Source of the DNA: Massariosphaeria phaeospora
Taxonomy: Eukaryota; Ascomycota; Dothideomycetes; Pleosporales
Direction: 5' to 3'
DNA length: 64,000 bases
Assembly (NCBI GenBank): GCA_011032825.1
Contig: JAADJZ010000007.1
Span: 1,674,001 to 1,738,000 of the forward strand
This document shows, piece after piece, positions 45,101 through 56,921 of the stretch (position 1 is the stretch's first letter; the number at the start of each line of letters is the position of its first letter). A program made the position numbers and the translations under genes. Below the pieces are notes generated by a model. The model was not told the origin of the DNA, did no database searches, and was given only the letters and a program-made list of their open reading frames with translations.

Positions 45101-45243
45101 TCTCGGAGGCGGACTGCTCGTTCCAGTGCGGCGGGACGAAAACGGAGAAGTGTGGTGCTGGGAGTCGGCTGTCTTTGTGGCAGCGGACAGATCCTGTTCC
45201 ACGGAGACGTCGGAGTAGGTTTGCTCCAGCTCCAGCAGCCTGA
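42114..45243 (+). CDS. Secreted heme peroxidase with four WSC domains
   Basis: Two exons (42114-42591, 42647-45243) with a 55-base intron give 1,024 residues. A signal peptide covers about 1-22. The peroxidase part has distal RTAFHD (R71, H75) and proximal CGHTLGG with heme ligand H193, both intact. An approximately 300-residue part of beta type follows (320-540), then a Ser/Thr/Pro linker. Four WSC domains lie at about 560-655, 662-755, 809-905 and 915-1010, each with the GCY/GCF...C...C..FC...FG.EY..ECYCG...C...C.G....CG pattern. WSC domains bind wall polysaccharides, so the enzyme is probably anchored to plant or fungal wall while oxidising phenolics or similar substrates. No GPI signal is seen. 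The substrate is inferred. Confidence 0.9.
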
Positions 45244-45838
45244 TGGTGGATTCGTAAAGCCTTTGAAATTGGTCCTATGCGAGTCCTCGGCCATGGTGTT
45301 ATTGTTGAAGATGGTAGTCGTCTGAGCAATTTAGCTGTAATTGTTTGGGCACTCTGCGCGATATTAGCATGCAGCATGCTTCAAAGTAGCATTGGCTATT
45401 GATACACAGTACCCTCATCCGAAACGCATGCCCTGGGTCATTCCCTAATGAGTTATTCTTACCTTCATGCCCATCGCCTCTCTCTAAGATACCGTTCATG
45501 TTCTTAGAGTGGAGTAACCCATGAAAACAAGCCAAAAGGCCCAATCTTTGTCTTTTGCGTTCAATTAACTAATATAAAGGTACAGCGATGTATCTTGCGC
45601 TGCGAGTGCTATTTATAGTAGGGTAGTGGAGAGCCCGGGCGCGAGGGCCCGAATCTGTTGCGCATGCCAGGCCAGCCAATCGGTCATGGCCTGGGCGACT
45701 CCGGAACATGGACAGGCCCGCAGCGCCCGCTCGCGTCTCCAAAGCAAGTCCACTGCACTCCCTCCGCTTCCTCGCTCGCAGTGTTGAGCTGTTCGTCGTA
45801 CGCCTTCGCCGCGCTGTTGTTTTAGTCTTTGGCGTGCG
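45244..45838. other. Intergenic
   Basis: Upstream of the EAF gene. ORFs on both strands overlap and are not supported. A GC-rich block lies at 45630-45700. Nothing else was recognised. Confidence 0.5.
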
Positions 45839-47530
45839 ATGGCATCTCCCATGCTCGAGGGCCGAGTCGACCCCTACAAGAAAGCACACTTCAGCCTGAA
45901 CATCAGCAGCCGGATCGCTTCGAGTGCTGGATCGACGGGCGAATATAGCAGTGTCAAATGTAACAAGCGCCTCGCAGATCGTCTTATGCAGTCCCCGTCT
46001 CCCTTCGAATAGTCTTCTAACGTCTCAATCTAACCAGACAACCACAAGCCCACCCAAACCACATCGAGTAGGAACACGACCCTAACAACCCCCTCGCCGA
46101 ACCACTATAATCTAAAGCTCGAGGACAAAGAGGGGGGCAAAGCCACCGACATCTTTACTTTCACAGGCCAGAAGACGGTGCCGCGCAAGGCGTACGTCCT
46201 ACTCTTCGACTCGACGACGCAAACCGCGACCCTCGAACCGCTATCCGCAACGTACACTTTCAATCTTTCTACCACCAACAACCGCGACGTCTCCTCGGCA
46301 CACCCTAAGATATACCCCAAGAAGCAGAAGCCACATGTGCAGGACACCACGGCGGGCGCCGACGATCTGTTTGCGGGTGGCGAGACCGACGACGAAAACG
46401 CCGCTCCCGCTCCCGACAACCCATACGACTTCCGCCATTTTCTGAACACAAGTGTCGGCAAGGCGAAGGAGAAGCGTGGCGACGAATCCGAATACCAGTT
46501 CGCCTCTTCGCCAGACTACAGGGCAGGAGCGGGCTCCGGAAGCGCCGTGAACACCCCTAAAGTTCCCGCTCGCAAGCCCGCTGCATCTGCGGCACCCGCC
46601 AAAGCGTCGGCAGCACACCCTCCGCTCAAGGCACGCAAACGAAAGTCCCCCGAGGTCGATCCGCTCGTCCCGAGAAAAGCAGCAGTCAAGAAAGCGCCCG
46701 GCCAACGACCACAGGGAACCCCGACTGTGCGCCTCGACCGCCGTGCTTCCACACACCCGAAACCTGAGCCCGCAGCGCAAAGCTCCAAGCCGCGCAAGAC
46801 AGCACCGAAAGCCGCAGCGCCTCCAGCATCGAAGATCAAATCGGCAGAAATCGTGCACTCGTCAGACGATTCCGATGCCGACGCGGACGCGGACGCAGAA
46901 GGGGAGCTGGTATCATCACCCGCACACATCCATCACAGCCCGCCATCCAAACCCGCACACCGGCCTGCCCAGAACTCGCTCGACGATGGGGCCTCCGACG
47001 ACGACGAGCAGTACACCGGCGGCGGCAGCGGAGGACTAGAAATTGAAATCGAAGTCCCCGACGAACCGCGCCGCCCGCCACGCTCCGCCCTCGCATCGCT
47101 AGGCCTGGGCAACGCGCTCGGCCTCGGCAGTCTGCGGAACCTCAAGTCGCCCTCCAACGGCCCCATATCGCTGGCCAGCGCCGCAAACAGCGTCGAGGGC
47201 TCGCCGAATCCGCACACGCTCACGTCGCGGAAGAATCACAATTCGCGCCATGTGGACGATGGGGTTATTGATTTTGGGGACGACGGGAATAGGAGGGGAG
47301 GAGAGGATAGTGGAGAGGACGAGGACGGCGCGTATGAGGAAGAGGAGGTGGATGATCGGGACGTGGAACCTATGGATATTGGACCGCCTGCACAACAACA
47401 GAGCGGTGGGCCGGCGAGGAAGATAAGTGTGAGTGGGCTGGTGGAGGAAGATGAGGAGGATCCACTCTTCAAGGAGATGATGGAGGGGCTCGCCGGCGGG
47501 GACAGTAGTGAGGAGAGTGAGGAGGAATGA
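45839..47530 (+). CDS. EAF-type RNA polymerase II elongation factor
   Basis: Two exons (45839-45959, 46038-47530) with a 78-base intron that has a CTAAC-type branch site give 537 residues. The EAF N-terminal domain (residues 10-115) is recognised from EYSSVKYNHKPTQT across the exon junction, YNLKLEDKEGGKATDIFTF and the strand KAYVLLFDSTTQTATLEPLS. A long disordered part follows, rich in Ala, Pro and Lys with several acidic patches, and the protein ends in a strongly acidic tail (DSSEESEEE). EAF works with ELL to help Pol II elongation in animals and fission yeast (Ebp1/Eaf1). Nuclear function is inferred from the family. Confidence 0.85.
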
Positions 47531-48051
47531 TATAGATCTGCACCTTGTTGAATATATGGTTCGACATATATAGAAGACACCGGATAGAGTCACTGAGTGC
47601 AAGCAAAACGAAATCGCACACAAGTGAGCCTAGTAATGATAAAAGTTTGCGCGAATGCTCAAGGGGAGCCTCATTTGTATGAGTGAGCCTAGTATCAAGT
47701 CAAGCATATCACATATTCGAAAGACCTTTGTGAGGACGGATCAGATTGAAGAAATGGGCGCCAGATTAAGTACAACCCGATCGCCAGCACAGGGCTTTCC
47801 CTCATTCTCCTGACTAAGCTACACTACATAGCAGAGCTAGAAGTCCGAGTATCTTTCCCTCATGAGTGCCGTTGATACGTTCCTTCAATCTACCACATCC
47901 CCAGAAAGCTGAACAGGTTTCGAGGAAGTCTTAGATGATTTGCAGATACGCTTTTCCGAACCGTGCCCCTGTTCCCAAGATACGAAAAGGTGTTGGGTAT
48001 TTATCAAGACAGGACATGAAGGCGTGTAGAAGAGTGAGCATATACTCGCGT
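47531..48051. other. Convergent 3' region, EAF / uS2
   Basis: 520 bases with a direct repeat of AGTGAGCCTAGTA (47626 and 47680 areas). Nothing else was recognised. Confidence 0.5.
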
Positions 48052-49103
48052 CTACCACTGGACGTTGGTCTGCTGAGTGTTGGTGTCGCCCCATCCCTCG
48101 GTGGTGGTCTCGGCAGCTCCAGTCGCAGCCCACTCGCCCGTAGCGTCAGCGTCCCAGCTGGTGCCGGCAGCAGGGGCGGTTTGCGAAGCGAAAGCACCAG
48201 CAGTCGCACCAGAGACCTCCCACTCGCCAGCGAAGCCAGTGTCGACAGCAGCGGCACCGACCTCGTCAACACCGGGCACCTTGGCCTCCTCCACACCTGC
48301 AGAGTCCTTGTTCTCCTCGGCCTCGGGATCGCGGTAGAAGTACAAATCAGTCATGACGTCCCATTCGGTCTCGCGAGACGCAAGCGTGCCGCGCAGACGG
48401 AGGACCTCGCGGGCCAACATCCACCAGACGAGACCGATAGCGTGGCGGCCCTTGTTGTTGGTGGGGATAGCAACGTCGACGTACTCGGTGGGGGAGTCGG
48501 AATCGCAGAGAGCCTGGAATGAGCATTAGTTCCTGTGCACTGTTTCTTGCTTGACCGCAGCGTGTGTACTTACAATGACGGGGATGTTGACGTAGGAAGC
48601 CTCCTTGATAGCCTGGGCATCAGTGCGCGGGTCGGTGACAATGATCAAGCGGGGCTCCTTGAACGAGCGGGTGATGTAATTCGTGAAGCTACCGGGGGTG
48701 AAGCGACCAGCAATGGCAACGGAGCCAGTGTGGGCAGCGAACTTGAGGACGGCACGCTGTCCGTAGGGACGCGCAGAGATGACGCAGACTAATAAAAGTG
48801 TTAGCCGGAGCTGTTTTGTATATGCGGTCTAAATCTCGAACTGTGGAACTGCGGAGGAAAGCGAGGCAGCAACGTACTGTCGGCGGGGTTGTCAATGGCA
48901 ACGATGATACGCGCAGCCAGCACAATCTTCTCCCAGGTCTTGCCAATGTTGATCACATTGATGCCGTCGGGACGCGTCTTCCACAGATACGGCTCCATGT
49001 GCACCTGCAGATTCTTGCTGCCGAGATGGGCCTGGGCGGCGAGCAGCATCTCGATGTCCTGCGACGTGGGGTTGAAGATGGCGGGGAGGTTGTTGGGAGC
49101 CAT
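48052..49103 (-). CDS. RPS0: 40S ribosomal protein uS2 (RPS0)
   Basis: Three exons (49103-48878, 48788-48574, 48513-48052), phases 1 and 0, give 300 residues. The start [20 protein letters not shown] and the core segments [57 protein letters not shown] and [13 protein letters not shown] are those of eukaryotic uS2. The C-terminal 90 residues are Ala/Glu/Trp-rich, ending in a [15 protein letters not shown] region as in the laminin-receptor homologues. The protein is required for 20S to 18S rRNA maturation and for the small subunit head. An upstream in-frame Met (49124) exists, but the MAPNN start is the family start. Confidence 0.97.
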
Positions 49104-49390
49104 CTTGAAGGATGGGCGCTGCAACGCAGGTGGTGGTGTGTGTGGGAAGGGAAGAGAGAGGTGAAGACGTTCGCGATGTTCGTAAAGTTCGGCCGCAGTG
49201 AGGGGACAAATTCATGGTGGGCGAAGGTGGGGGCTAGGCCCGTTACGGATAGCCGACTGGATTACGTAAGGACGGGGACGGCGACGGCGGAGAAGCCCCG
49301 GCGAAATTTTGGCCGTCGCCCGCAACCATCGAGCAGCGGGAAGGGCGACGACGAACGGTTTCTGCATCGTCTGCCATCCAGCCCCAGCCA
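49104..49390. promoter_or_regulatory. Bidirectional promoter, cytosolic uS2 / mitochondrial uS15
   Basis: 287 bases between two divergent ribosomal protein genes, with GGGGACGGCGACGGCG-like repeats near 49270. Shared control of cytosolic and mitochondrial ribosome genes is an inference. Confidence 0.5.
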
Positions 49391-50422
49391 ATGCCGCCGC
49401 GAATACCCACCGTGACCTGCCTGCGGGCCGCCGGCTCCTTCGCACTACCCCTCCGCCCCTTCTCGTCCACGCCGCTGCGCGAAGGCAGACCCTCTCCGCG
49501 CGACCGAAAGCGCATCTCGCAGGACCCCTACCTCGTCGCCCAACGCAACCGCAAAAAGACCGCCAACCTCTCCCGGCGCGCCGAACTCGACGAAGCCCGC
49601 GTCGCCAGCCTAGGCGACCCCGTTCGCGGCAACACCACGCCCTTTATCGAGTCCTTCGAGACGGGGCTGCCCGTCAACTCCGCCCAGCAGAATGAGCATG
49701 AGTCCGGCACGGTTGCCCGCGATTCGCTGAACCTCAACTACGCGCTGAACCCGAGCATCGTGAAGCGGCAGCTAAAGAAGAGCGAGCAGCTGGCGGTGCC
49801 GCTGGCCGAAATGGACACCACCACCACGGAGCCAGCACCGCGGCCCGGCGATTACCCATGGTCGCAGTATAACAAGGCAGATCCATCCCTAGGGGCGCAG
49901 AGCGCGAAGAAGACGCCCGCGGAGCTGGCAGCGAGGAGGAGGACCGATCATACGCGAGCGACCGAGGCCATTACCCGCATCACCGCGCTGGAGAACGCCA
50001 GCTCCAAGGACAGGATGCGGTCCAACATCGAACGCTGCGTCACCGCCTTCGGTCGCCACAACACCGATCGGATTCTCCCACCGCGCGCTCCTCCCCTCCC
50101 CTTTGTCAACTCGACGCAGCCACACCCGGTCCGCCCAAAGACCAACGAAGAAGCTGCCAAGAAGCGTATTGGCCCTGACACGGGCTCTTCGGAGGTGCAA
50201 ATCTCTATATTGACGGCGAAGATCAAGACGCTGGCTGACTTCCTCGCCACCCGCGGTAAGGGCGACAAACACAACAAGCGGAACTTGAGGTTGCTGGTAC
50301 ACAGGCGTCAGAAGCTGTTGCAGTATTTGAGGCGGAAGGAAAGGGGTGGGCCTAGATGGGAGCATCTGATCGAGACGCTTGGCCTGACCGAGGGAACCTG
50401 GAGAGGTGAGATCAGCTTGTAG
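49391..50422 (+). CDS. MRPS28: Mitochondrial ribosomal protein uS15m
   Basis: An intronless gene of 343 residues. The N-terminus (MPPRIPTVTCLRAAG...) is basic with Ser/Arg and no acidic residue for about 28 positions, a mitochondrial targeting signal. The S15 domain is at about 255-335: TGSSEVQISILTAKI, a HNKRNLRLLVHRRQKLLQYL helix pair and RRKERGGPRW. The middle is a fungal extension. The protein binds the central domain of mitochondrial small-subunit rRNA. It is longer than bacterial S15 (89 residues), as usual for fungal forms. Confidence 0.93.
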   Translation: MPPRIPTVTCLRAAGSFALPLRPFSSTPLREGRPSPRDRKRISQDPYLVAQRNRKKTANLSRRAELDEARVASLGDPVRGNTTPFIESFETGLPVNSAQQNEHESGTVARDSLNLNYALNPSIVKRQLKKSEQLAVPLAEMDTTTTEPAPRPGDYPWSQYNKADPSLGAQSAKKTPAELAARRRTDHTRATEAITRITALENASSKDRMRSNIERCVTAFGRHNTDRILPPRAPPLPFVNSTQPHPVRPKTNEEAAKKRIGPDTGSSEVQISILTAKIKTLADFLATRGKGDKHNKRNLRLLVHRRQKLLQYLRRKERGGPRWEHLIETLGLTEGTWRGEISL

Positions 50423-51430
50423 AAATGGAAGGGCATTGTTTGGCCGCTGGAATATTGGGCAATGTATATCCGGATGTACCATATTTACGGTTTCAGCTGA
50501 ACAGTTCCTTACACACTGCAGACACGCCCAATTGCCATCCGCTGTCTTGTGGAAGGCGCAGAGTCCGGGTCCTTCGCACGGAACGAGATCTATGACAGGA
50601 ACGGAGCGGCGTATGTTGGGGCTCATGTTCGTTCTTTGCGTGAACCAGTCCGTGCAGTGTTTACCAAATCAACAAGCGCGAGTGACACTGTGTGATGAAG
50701 TCTGGTGTAGAGGTTGACTGTCTACACCTTGTAATCCGCCAGATTCTATCATTGTCTATCAGTTTCTATACACAAGTAACAAGTTTCGTACCCCCCCTGT
50801 GCGTCCTGCCAAGTTTCCCCTCGGGAATTATCAGGTGCAGTACAAGTAGGTACTAACAGTTTTAAGCCAACTTACCAAGTCTCAAGTTTCGTGAGACGTC
50901 TAGTACCATATCTTTCAGAGGCAGAAAAGACGGTTGCCAAAGAGCACATCTTTCAGTTGTTCCAGATATCAAGTCACCTCGGCTACGATCACCCGCTTCA
51001 TGAAACAGGATTTCCTAAACCAAGGTAATGTGTATGTCGTGACTAATTATTCATTTCTGATCATATAACTGTCCTTCCAAAATCCGAACAATTCCTGGCT
51101 CTGCCGCATAGCATACAACGCTCAAATTACATTACGCTACTTGCCTCCATGCCATGCAATGCTATGCGCCCGAATCATGTGTGGAAAAGTGAACAAAGGG
51201 TATATATGTACCATGCAACCAACAGGCAATCCAGAGGCGTAAATAGTGGAGCCGGACATAAAGGGGAAAGAATCGAGAGAGCATCTCATTCGTTCCAGTC
51301 ATGTTCGCCAGTATCGTACATAGAAACGTCGACTCGATACACCGGCTAATCTCTTTAGGTTTGACTAATCGTAACCGTTTCTGTCGTGTTCGTAGGTCTC
51401 AGGTGAGCAATTGTAAGCCTAAACCAAATC
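50423..51430. other. Intergenic, convergent 3' ends
   Basis: 1.0 kb. CAAGTTTC occurs several times near 50775-50890. Nothing else was recognised. Confidence 0.5.
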
Positions 51431-52946
51431 CTACATCCAGATAAGAAACCCAGCCAGAACAGCCATCAGGCCAAGGCCCATGCTCTGCACTTCCCAGGCT
51501 GGATTGCCTGGAGCGGCGCCCTGAGTTGAACTTGGGGTAGGGGTGCCCTGGCCTGGGCCCCCTGTAGGCGCCGGTTGGCCTCCTGTGGAGCTGTCCTGAT
51601 CCCGAGAGAACGTCTGTCCCAGGGTTGGAAGAGGGGCGTTGGCACTGACTTCCCAAAACGTAGGGGTGAAGTCTGGGCTGGTGAAGGGTTAGCGTCCGGT
51701 CAATGGACATGGTTGGACAGAGCGTGTGCTTACCAAGGCGGTGGAGTCAGGGTTGGATGGTAGTCTGCTTCTTTGACACCGGAGGGCGTAAGCGTCTTCC
51801 ACTGGTTGCTCAGATTGGAGAAATCCGGGTTGATTGGCGTGGGTGTGCCTGAGCGAGGGAAGCCGTCAGGAGGCGCACTCGGGGAGTCGGGTGCGACTTT
51901 ATCGCCGTACTTGATCAGACCATAGTTGTTCGCTTCCTCGATCCACTCGTACACAATTGACCCCGACCAGTGAGGCGTCATATCTTCCCCAAAGAGCACA
52001 GCTTGGTCTTCGAATGTTCGCGGCCGAGGCTCTCTACAGCCAGTCTCAGAGAGGAATATGGGGATGTTGTAGTTGACAGCAGTGACGTTCTTGACAAGGT
52101 CCTTGTATCCGGACGTCTGAAACGTCGCTTCTCCACACCAAGAGTAGGCATTCAGCGAGAAGAAATCAAGGGCTTCTGAGGCGTTGCTTCCGCATGCCAT
52201 ATAGTTCTGCAACATAGGACGCAGGGTAGCAATGTCCGCGGCCGAGTAGCCGATGGGGATGTTGCGGTACTTCTTGGAATCTCGGTAGGCCTTCATATCG
52301 CGGGCAGCCGCCTTGACATAGGGGCCGGCGTGAGAGCCATTGACTGACACAACAGTCAGTATGGAGGAGACAAGGTCTTGGGCAAGGAGTACACACGGTG
52401 GGTGAGGACCTCATTTCCTACAAAGAAGCCGGCCAAGTTGTCATACTGGTGGAACTCGTCCATGACAGCGCCAAAAGCATCTCGTTGCGACTCGTTCCAG
52501 TGGGGCGACGTCTAGACCTCATTAGCTTTTTTTCAACCCATGGGAAACCGTAGACGCGGATGTACCTGCTCAATTTGCGTGTCGAAGGTGTCCAAATCCA
52601 GCCAGATGTAAATGCCGGCGTCTGCGAATGTCTTCATGCAGTCGGTGTGGTCGGCGGACGCGTCGACGTGGTAGACGCGAATCGAGTTGGTCCCGATGTC
52701 CTTCATGAGCGCAGCATCCAGCCCACATTGTGTGTTGTCGATGAGCGGGTCGTCGGGGACGAGCTGGTAGGCGATTCCTGTTCACAGTGTCAGTGTTTCC
52801 AAGCTGCGATTGGCACGCACGGAAGGGGTACCTTTGACGAAGAACTGGTCGCCATCGCTGTTGAAGAACTTGGAGCCCTTGACTGAGATGGTTGGCACGG
52901 CAGCAGCCAGACTGGCAAAGGCGCAGGACAAGAGAGCGGCACGCAT
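51431..52946 (-). CDS. GPI-anchored GH72 beta-1,3-glucanosyltransferase (Gel/Gas type)
   Basis: Five exons (52946-52832, 52777-52566, 52511-52397, 52343-51734, 51677-51431), all in phase, give 432 residues. A signal peptide lies at 1-16. GH72 motifs are YQLVPDDPLIDNTQC, GTNSIRVYHVDAS, the acid/base Glu in FFVGNEV (E143) and the nucleophile Glu in FLSETGCREPR. The C-terminus is a Thr/Pro/Gly linker and a hydrophobic end (LGLMAVLAGFLIWM), a GPI signal. It lacks the Cys-rich X8/CBM43 domain that some paralogues have. The enzyme cuts and rejoins beta-1,3-glucan chains at the plasma membrane during wall growth. Confidence 0.94.
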
Positions 52947-53768
52947 CGCGGTAGTGGTCCAGGTGTAGGGGCGCCGACAAATGCAATGCAAATGGAGATA
53001 TACTGAGATAGCGGTGGTGCGGTGGTGTATGTGAATGGCCAGCGAAGGTGAACTGCCCTGCCCGCGAGCCCGACGCTATCTGAAGCTCGGCGGACGTTGT
53101 TTGGGAATGAACGACTGTTGGTACCTGCCTCCAATTTAGATTGCGCCGGCGGTGGGTAGCTGCCAGGGCGGGCGACAGCAGCGCAGCGAGGGAAAGGGCA
53201 AACAACGCGTGCTGGGTCCAGTTCTGAAGGTCAATGTCGGAACCAGGAGCAAACAGGTCCAGGAATCGAGACGAAGCTTGCCGCGGCCGCTGGTGCCGGC
53301 CATGATGCAAAGCGCCGCTCTCAGGCACAGGCGCAGGCACAGGCAAAAGGGCGATCGCGCAGGTTGTTGCGATAGCGAACATGGCCCACGCATCGTCCAG
53401 CGGTGCGCTGATTGGCCAATGCGCGTCAAGCTTCAGCGCGGGTTGGCACCTGTGCTTGGCCCCTGGCTAAGAAAGCGCCACCGCCGTCCTTGCGTGAAAC
53501 AACCGTCAACACACTCGACCTTCGTGGACACGACGTGCTATCCAGCCCATTCTCTCATAACAGACACGACATTTGCGAGCAAGAGAACAGGGAAGTGGGA
53601 TGAATACGAGTATGGACGCCGTGCTGGGTACGCGCCTAGAAGAGGGTATATTCGGGGGGGAAGGAGGCCCATCGCTACTGAAGAGTACCAGTAGAGTCAG
53701 ATGATCAGCTTCGCCGGCTCCTGCATGGACAGACCCGATTCCTCAGGTGCCACAGGCATCGTCACCGA
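52947..53768. other. Intergenic upstream of GH72
   Basis: 820 bases. A long + strand ORF at 53152-53694 overlaps ORFs on the other strand and has no domain. Nothing else was recognised. Confidence 0.5.
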
Positions 53769-54787
53769 TCACTCCCTGGGCGTAGGTGTAGCAGTCGACG
53801 ACACAACAAGCGTAACCAGCGTCGACAGCGGCAGGGCCGCCAGCGAACTGTTTCCGCTCCTCTCTTGAAAGATATCAGTCTGCGCACCCTCAGCCCATCC
53901 GCACTTGCGGTTGTAGTTCGGCGTCACCCCGTGCTCCGTCTCGATATTGTTCCCCGTTTTCTGCTGCCAGGCGAGCATCTGCTTAGCGCCTTTCACGCAC
54001 TTTGACTGGTCGTCTTCGCAGAAGACTGGCGGTTGGGCTTTGGCTAGGGGCGCGGCCGAGTGTTGCGCTTGGGTGACTTTGCATTTGAAGCCTTGCATGT
54101 ACCTGCATATCGTCAGCTTAGGTACGTCTCGTGCTACAATTAGCACCGCACTCACATATTCGCCTGTCCGCAGCCGTTGGGAATCCACAACCACGCACAA
54201 TGGCATCCGCCCGTGGGACACAAGCGCAGATTGGGCACCTGGTATGTTGCAAGCCTCTTCCATGGCGTATGATCAAGTGTCGTAAAGACGACCAGGTTCT
54301 CCATGGTCACTTTGCTCAACTGGCTCTCGTAGCTGATTGCAAACGCAGTTCCACCGGCCGACGACTCGTTATACGTATGCAGCGCGCCATCGTCTTTCAA
54401 GCACACCGCCGGCTTGCCATCCGTGGCCCACCCGTTCCAGTCTTCAGGGTGCGTTTTGCCGTCGGGCCAGTCGCTCACTTGTTTGCCCTCGTACGAAAGC
54501 GTCGTAAAGGCACGGTTGTGCGCCAGCTCGACGGTGAAATTGCCATTGGCGGGTACCTCGAGGAATTCGTCTACAGGCGGGGGAACAATATCACAGCCAC
54601 GGTCATGTTGGAACCACCAGTCCTCCTTCTCGAGATCGTGAAGTGGATTGGTGACCAAGTTGGTGTTGGCGTTCGTTTCGCCCATCGCACCGTCGCGGCA
54701 GTACATGCCTGGAGCCCATGCCGCCGTATGGGCCGAAATCGTGGTGGCAAGAGCCAGAGAAAGGATAGTTGTGCGGAACATGGCCAT
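53769..54787 (-). CDS. Secreted AA14-like lytic polysaccharide monooxygenase
   Basis: Two exons (54787-54156, 54102-53769) with a 53-base intron give 321 residues. A signal peptide ends so that the mature protein starts at H20 (SA|HTAAWAPGMYC), as needed for a copper histidine brace. Family-like segments are NPLHDLEKEDWWFQHDRGCD, EFLEVPANGNFTVELAHNRA and LCPTGGCHCAWLWIPNGCGQ. Further Cys pairs support an extracellular fold. The C-terminus is Ser-rich and hydrophobic, a possible weak anchor signal. AA14 enzymes attack xylan-coated cellulose oxidatively. My AA14 assignment is by memory of the family pattern and not by alignment; a related copper protein is the alternative. Confidence 0.72.
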
Positions 54788-56921
54788 TTGTAGCGGCGGC
54801 TCGATAGGGAGATATGGTGAGTTAATCGGGACTACGACGGTCTGACGTGAAATGAATGGACGCCTTCAAAGCACAAAAGCAAAAACTATAACGAATGACT
54901 TTGTCTTCTCAAAAGACGGGGCAATGAACGACGACGGCAAAAATGCGCTGGCAACAGAAGGCTTGACGCTGTGCAGCTTCAACGTCCTACATATACTCAC
55001 TTGTCGTACCGCTCATCTCACACTAACAACATGGCGTAAGCCGCAGGATCAATCGCTCGCCAAAAATCCAGATCCAACACTACATAGCGAATCAGAGCAA
55101 CTAGCTCTGACACTATACGATATCTCTTCCCTTTTGCACGCGCATCCAAGGTTTGTTCTTCGCAACATGACACAATCGGAGGCTTTTAGCTGCGCGCGAA
55201 AGGAGTCTAGGACCCGGCGCTAACCCGATCCAGGCGCTTAGTACGAAACTTGCCACCAAGTGGGCGTGGGGGAACGGCTTGCGACTCTATGTAGACTCTG
55301 GGGTTGAGAAAGAGGGAAGAGGCGCCTTTAGTAAGACTGTGGTGGTGTGTTTCATGGCGCGAGTGGTTCATTTGGTGGCGTGGCGCTACAGGAAACGGTT
55401 CTTACCGTATAATCTGGTGAGCATCGTTTTTCAACTAAATCTGCACGGCCAACGGGTTCCTCGGGAGATGCACGCACAGGCTCTTGTTGTCTACTCAGAT
55501 TTATCAAGTGGAGACGTTTCAAATCTTACTTATACACCTCCAGACGCCTCCTGTCTCAGCAGGATGGTCAGGCAGCAAAAACAGGGCAAAAGGCTGACCG
55601 TGCGCCATCTCCCGATGAACCCCGCTGGCCGTGCAGATTTAGTTGAAAAACGATGCTCACCAGATTATACGGTAGTCGCTGTGCGCGAGGATACTCCATA
55701 CGGAGTGGGTTTGCTGCGGAGTGAAAACTATTGTGGATGTTGCTCTGCGGTTTATGTTCGTCCAGTCGCTGTGCCTATTCGGTTCTGGGTACGCAATAGG
55801 TGATGTTACGGCGTGTCAATGTTGAATCCCGATAGCAGTGTGAACGTGTGCAAAGAGTGACGAGCACACCTAACAGTCTTTAGTCGCTGTTAGAAAATCT
55901 AGTACAGTGATACAGAGATGCCGACTATCTCTCTGAGCGGAAGACACTATCTGTTCAGCCGTAAAGTTGTGGCAGTCCAAAACGAGGGCAAAGCCTACTG
56001 CACTCTTGGTTTAGCGACAGCTACCAGTAACATGGCGAGGTTACAGTGGTTTGGATCTTCCTTCCTTTTGGGCAGAGGGTCGTAGGAGGAGCATCGTGCA
56101 GGATCGCGATATACTTACCCCGCGTTGGACCGGGAGTGCTATATTTAGGTGTCACATATCGATTTGATCCAGAATGCGCGCATGATCTGCCGCGCTGTTG
56201 AACACGAGGACGGATGGCCAGACTGCTTCTTTCTTAAAGTACTGCTTGTATGATGCGGGTGTCCGTTTGGTTGAGACACTCGGATGTCTGCCGCAGCGAT
56301 ATGTTGTTGAAGCTATTGGACGTTATCTTCGAACTTGGTGGTTGATGTTCTCTTAGACATGGTCTCTGTACGAACAATATCGCAGTGCATTCTGCTTCCC
56401 ATGAATGTGTTAACGTACCAGCATTCCCCGCACACAGCCACTAAGGTAATCTATCCGCGTATTGGAAAATCCAAATTTGGACAGCAGGTGGTGCTGCGTG
56501 CTGCGTACCAATTCATCGATCTACCGAGCTGAGGATGGTCTTACGCGATCGCTCGTCACGCCGGAGTGAATGAGTGGGCCGATGGTGCTATGGTACCATT
56601 GAAAAACCTGGTTATCGTCGCGACTCTGGGGGCAGGCGGTGGGATGCTTTGAGGCTTGACCACATAATCGATAGTTGATCCTAGTCTGTGAAAGATGAGA
56701 AGACACAGCTGACCTCGACGGTTCGAGTAACATGGAAGGTGCAAGAGACCAATACCTGCGAGTATAAAGCTTGCTCGTGTACAAGACATGTTACGGCCAT
56801 CCAGCAATAAGTCGCAGTTGAACATCACCATTCGTTGTGCTATCTCGTCCCGGCTCGTCGCTTTTCACACTCGCTATCACAACACTCGCTCCAATTCTCG
56901 GTCGGTAAAGACGTGGACATC
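54788..56921. other. Long intergenic region
   Basis: 2.1 kb between two divergent genes for secreted proteins. An ORF of 174 codons (55279-55803, +) has no recognisable domain or good start context. Nothing else was recognised. Confidence 0.45.

Noticed and set aside
46241..46858. Antisense ORFs over the EAF gene
   Set aside because: Composition shadows of an Ala/Pro/Lys-rich coding region.
53152..53694. 180-codon ORF upstream of GH72
   Set aside because: Overlaps opposite-strand ORFs in the promoter of GH72; basic, Arg/Gly-rich chance composition.
55279..55803. 174-codon ORF
   Set aside because: No domain, no good start context and no supporting splice or codon signal; left as uncalled.
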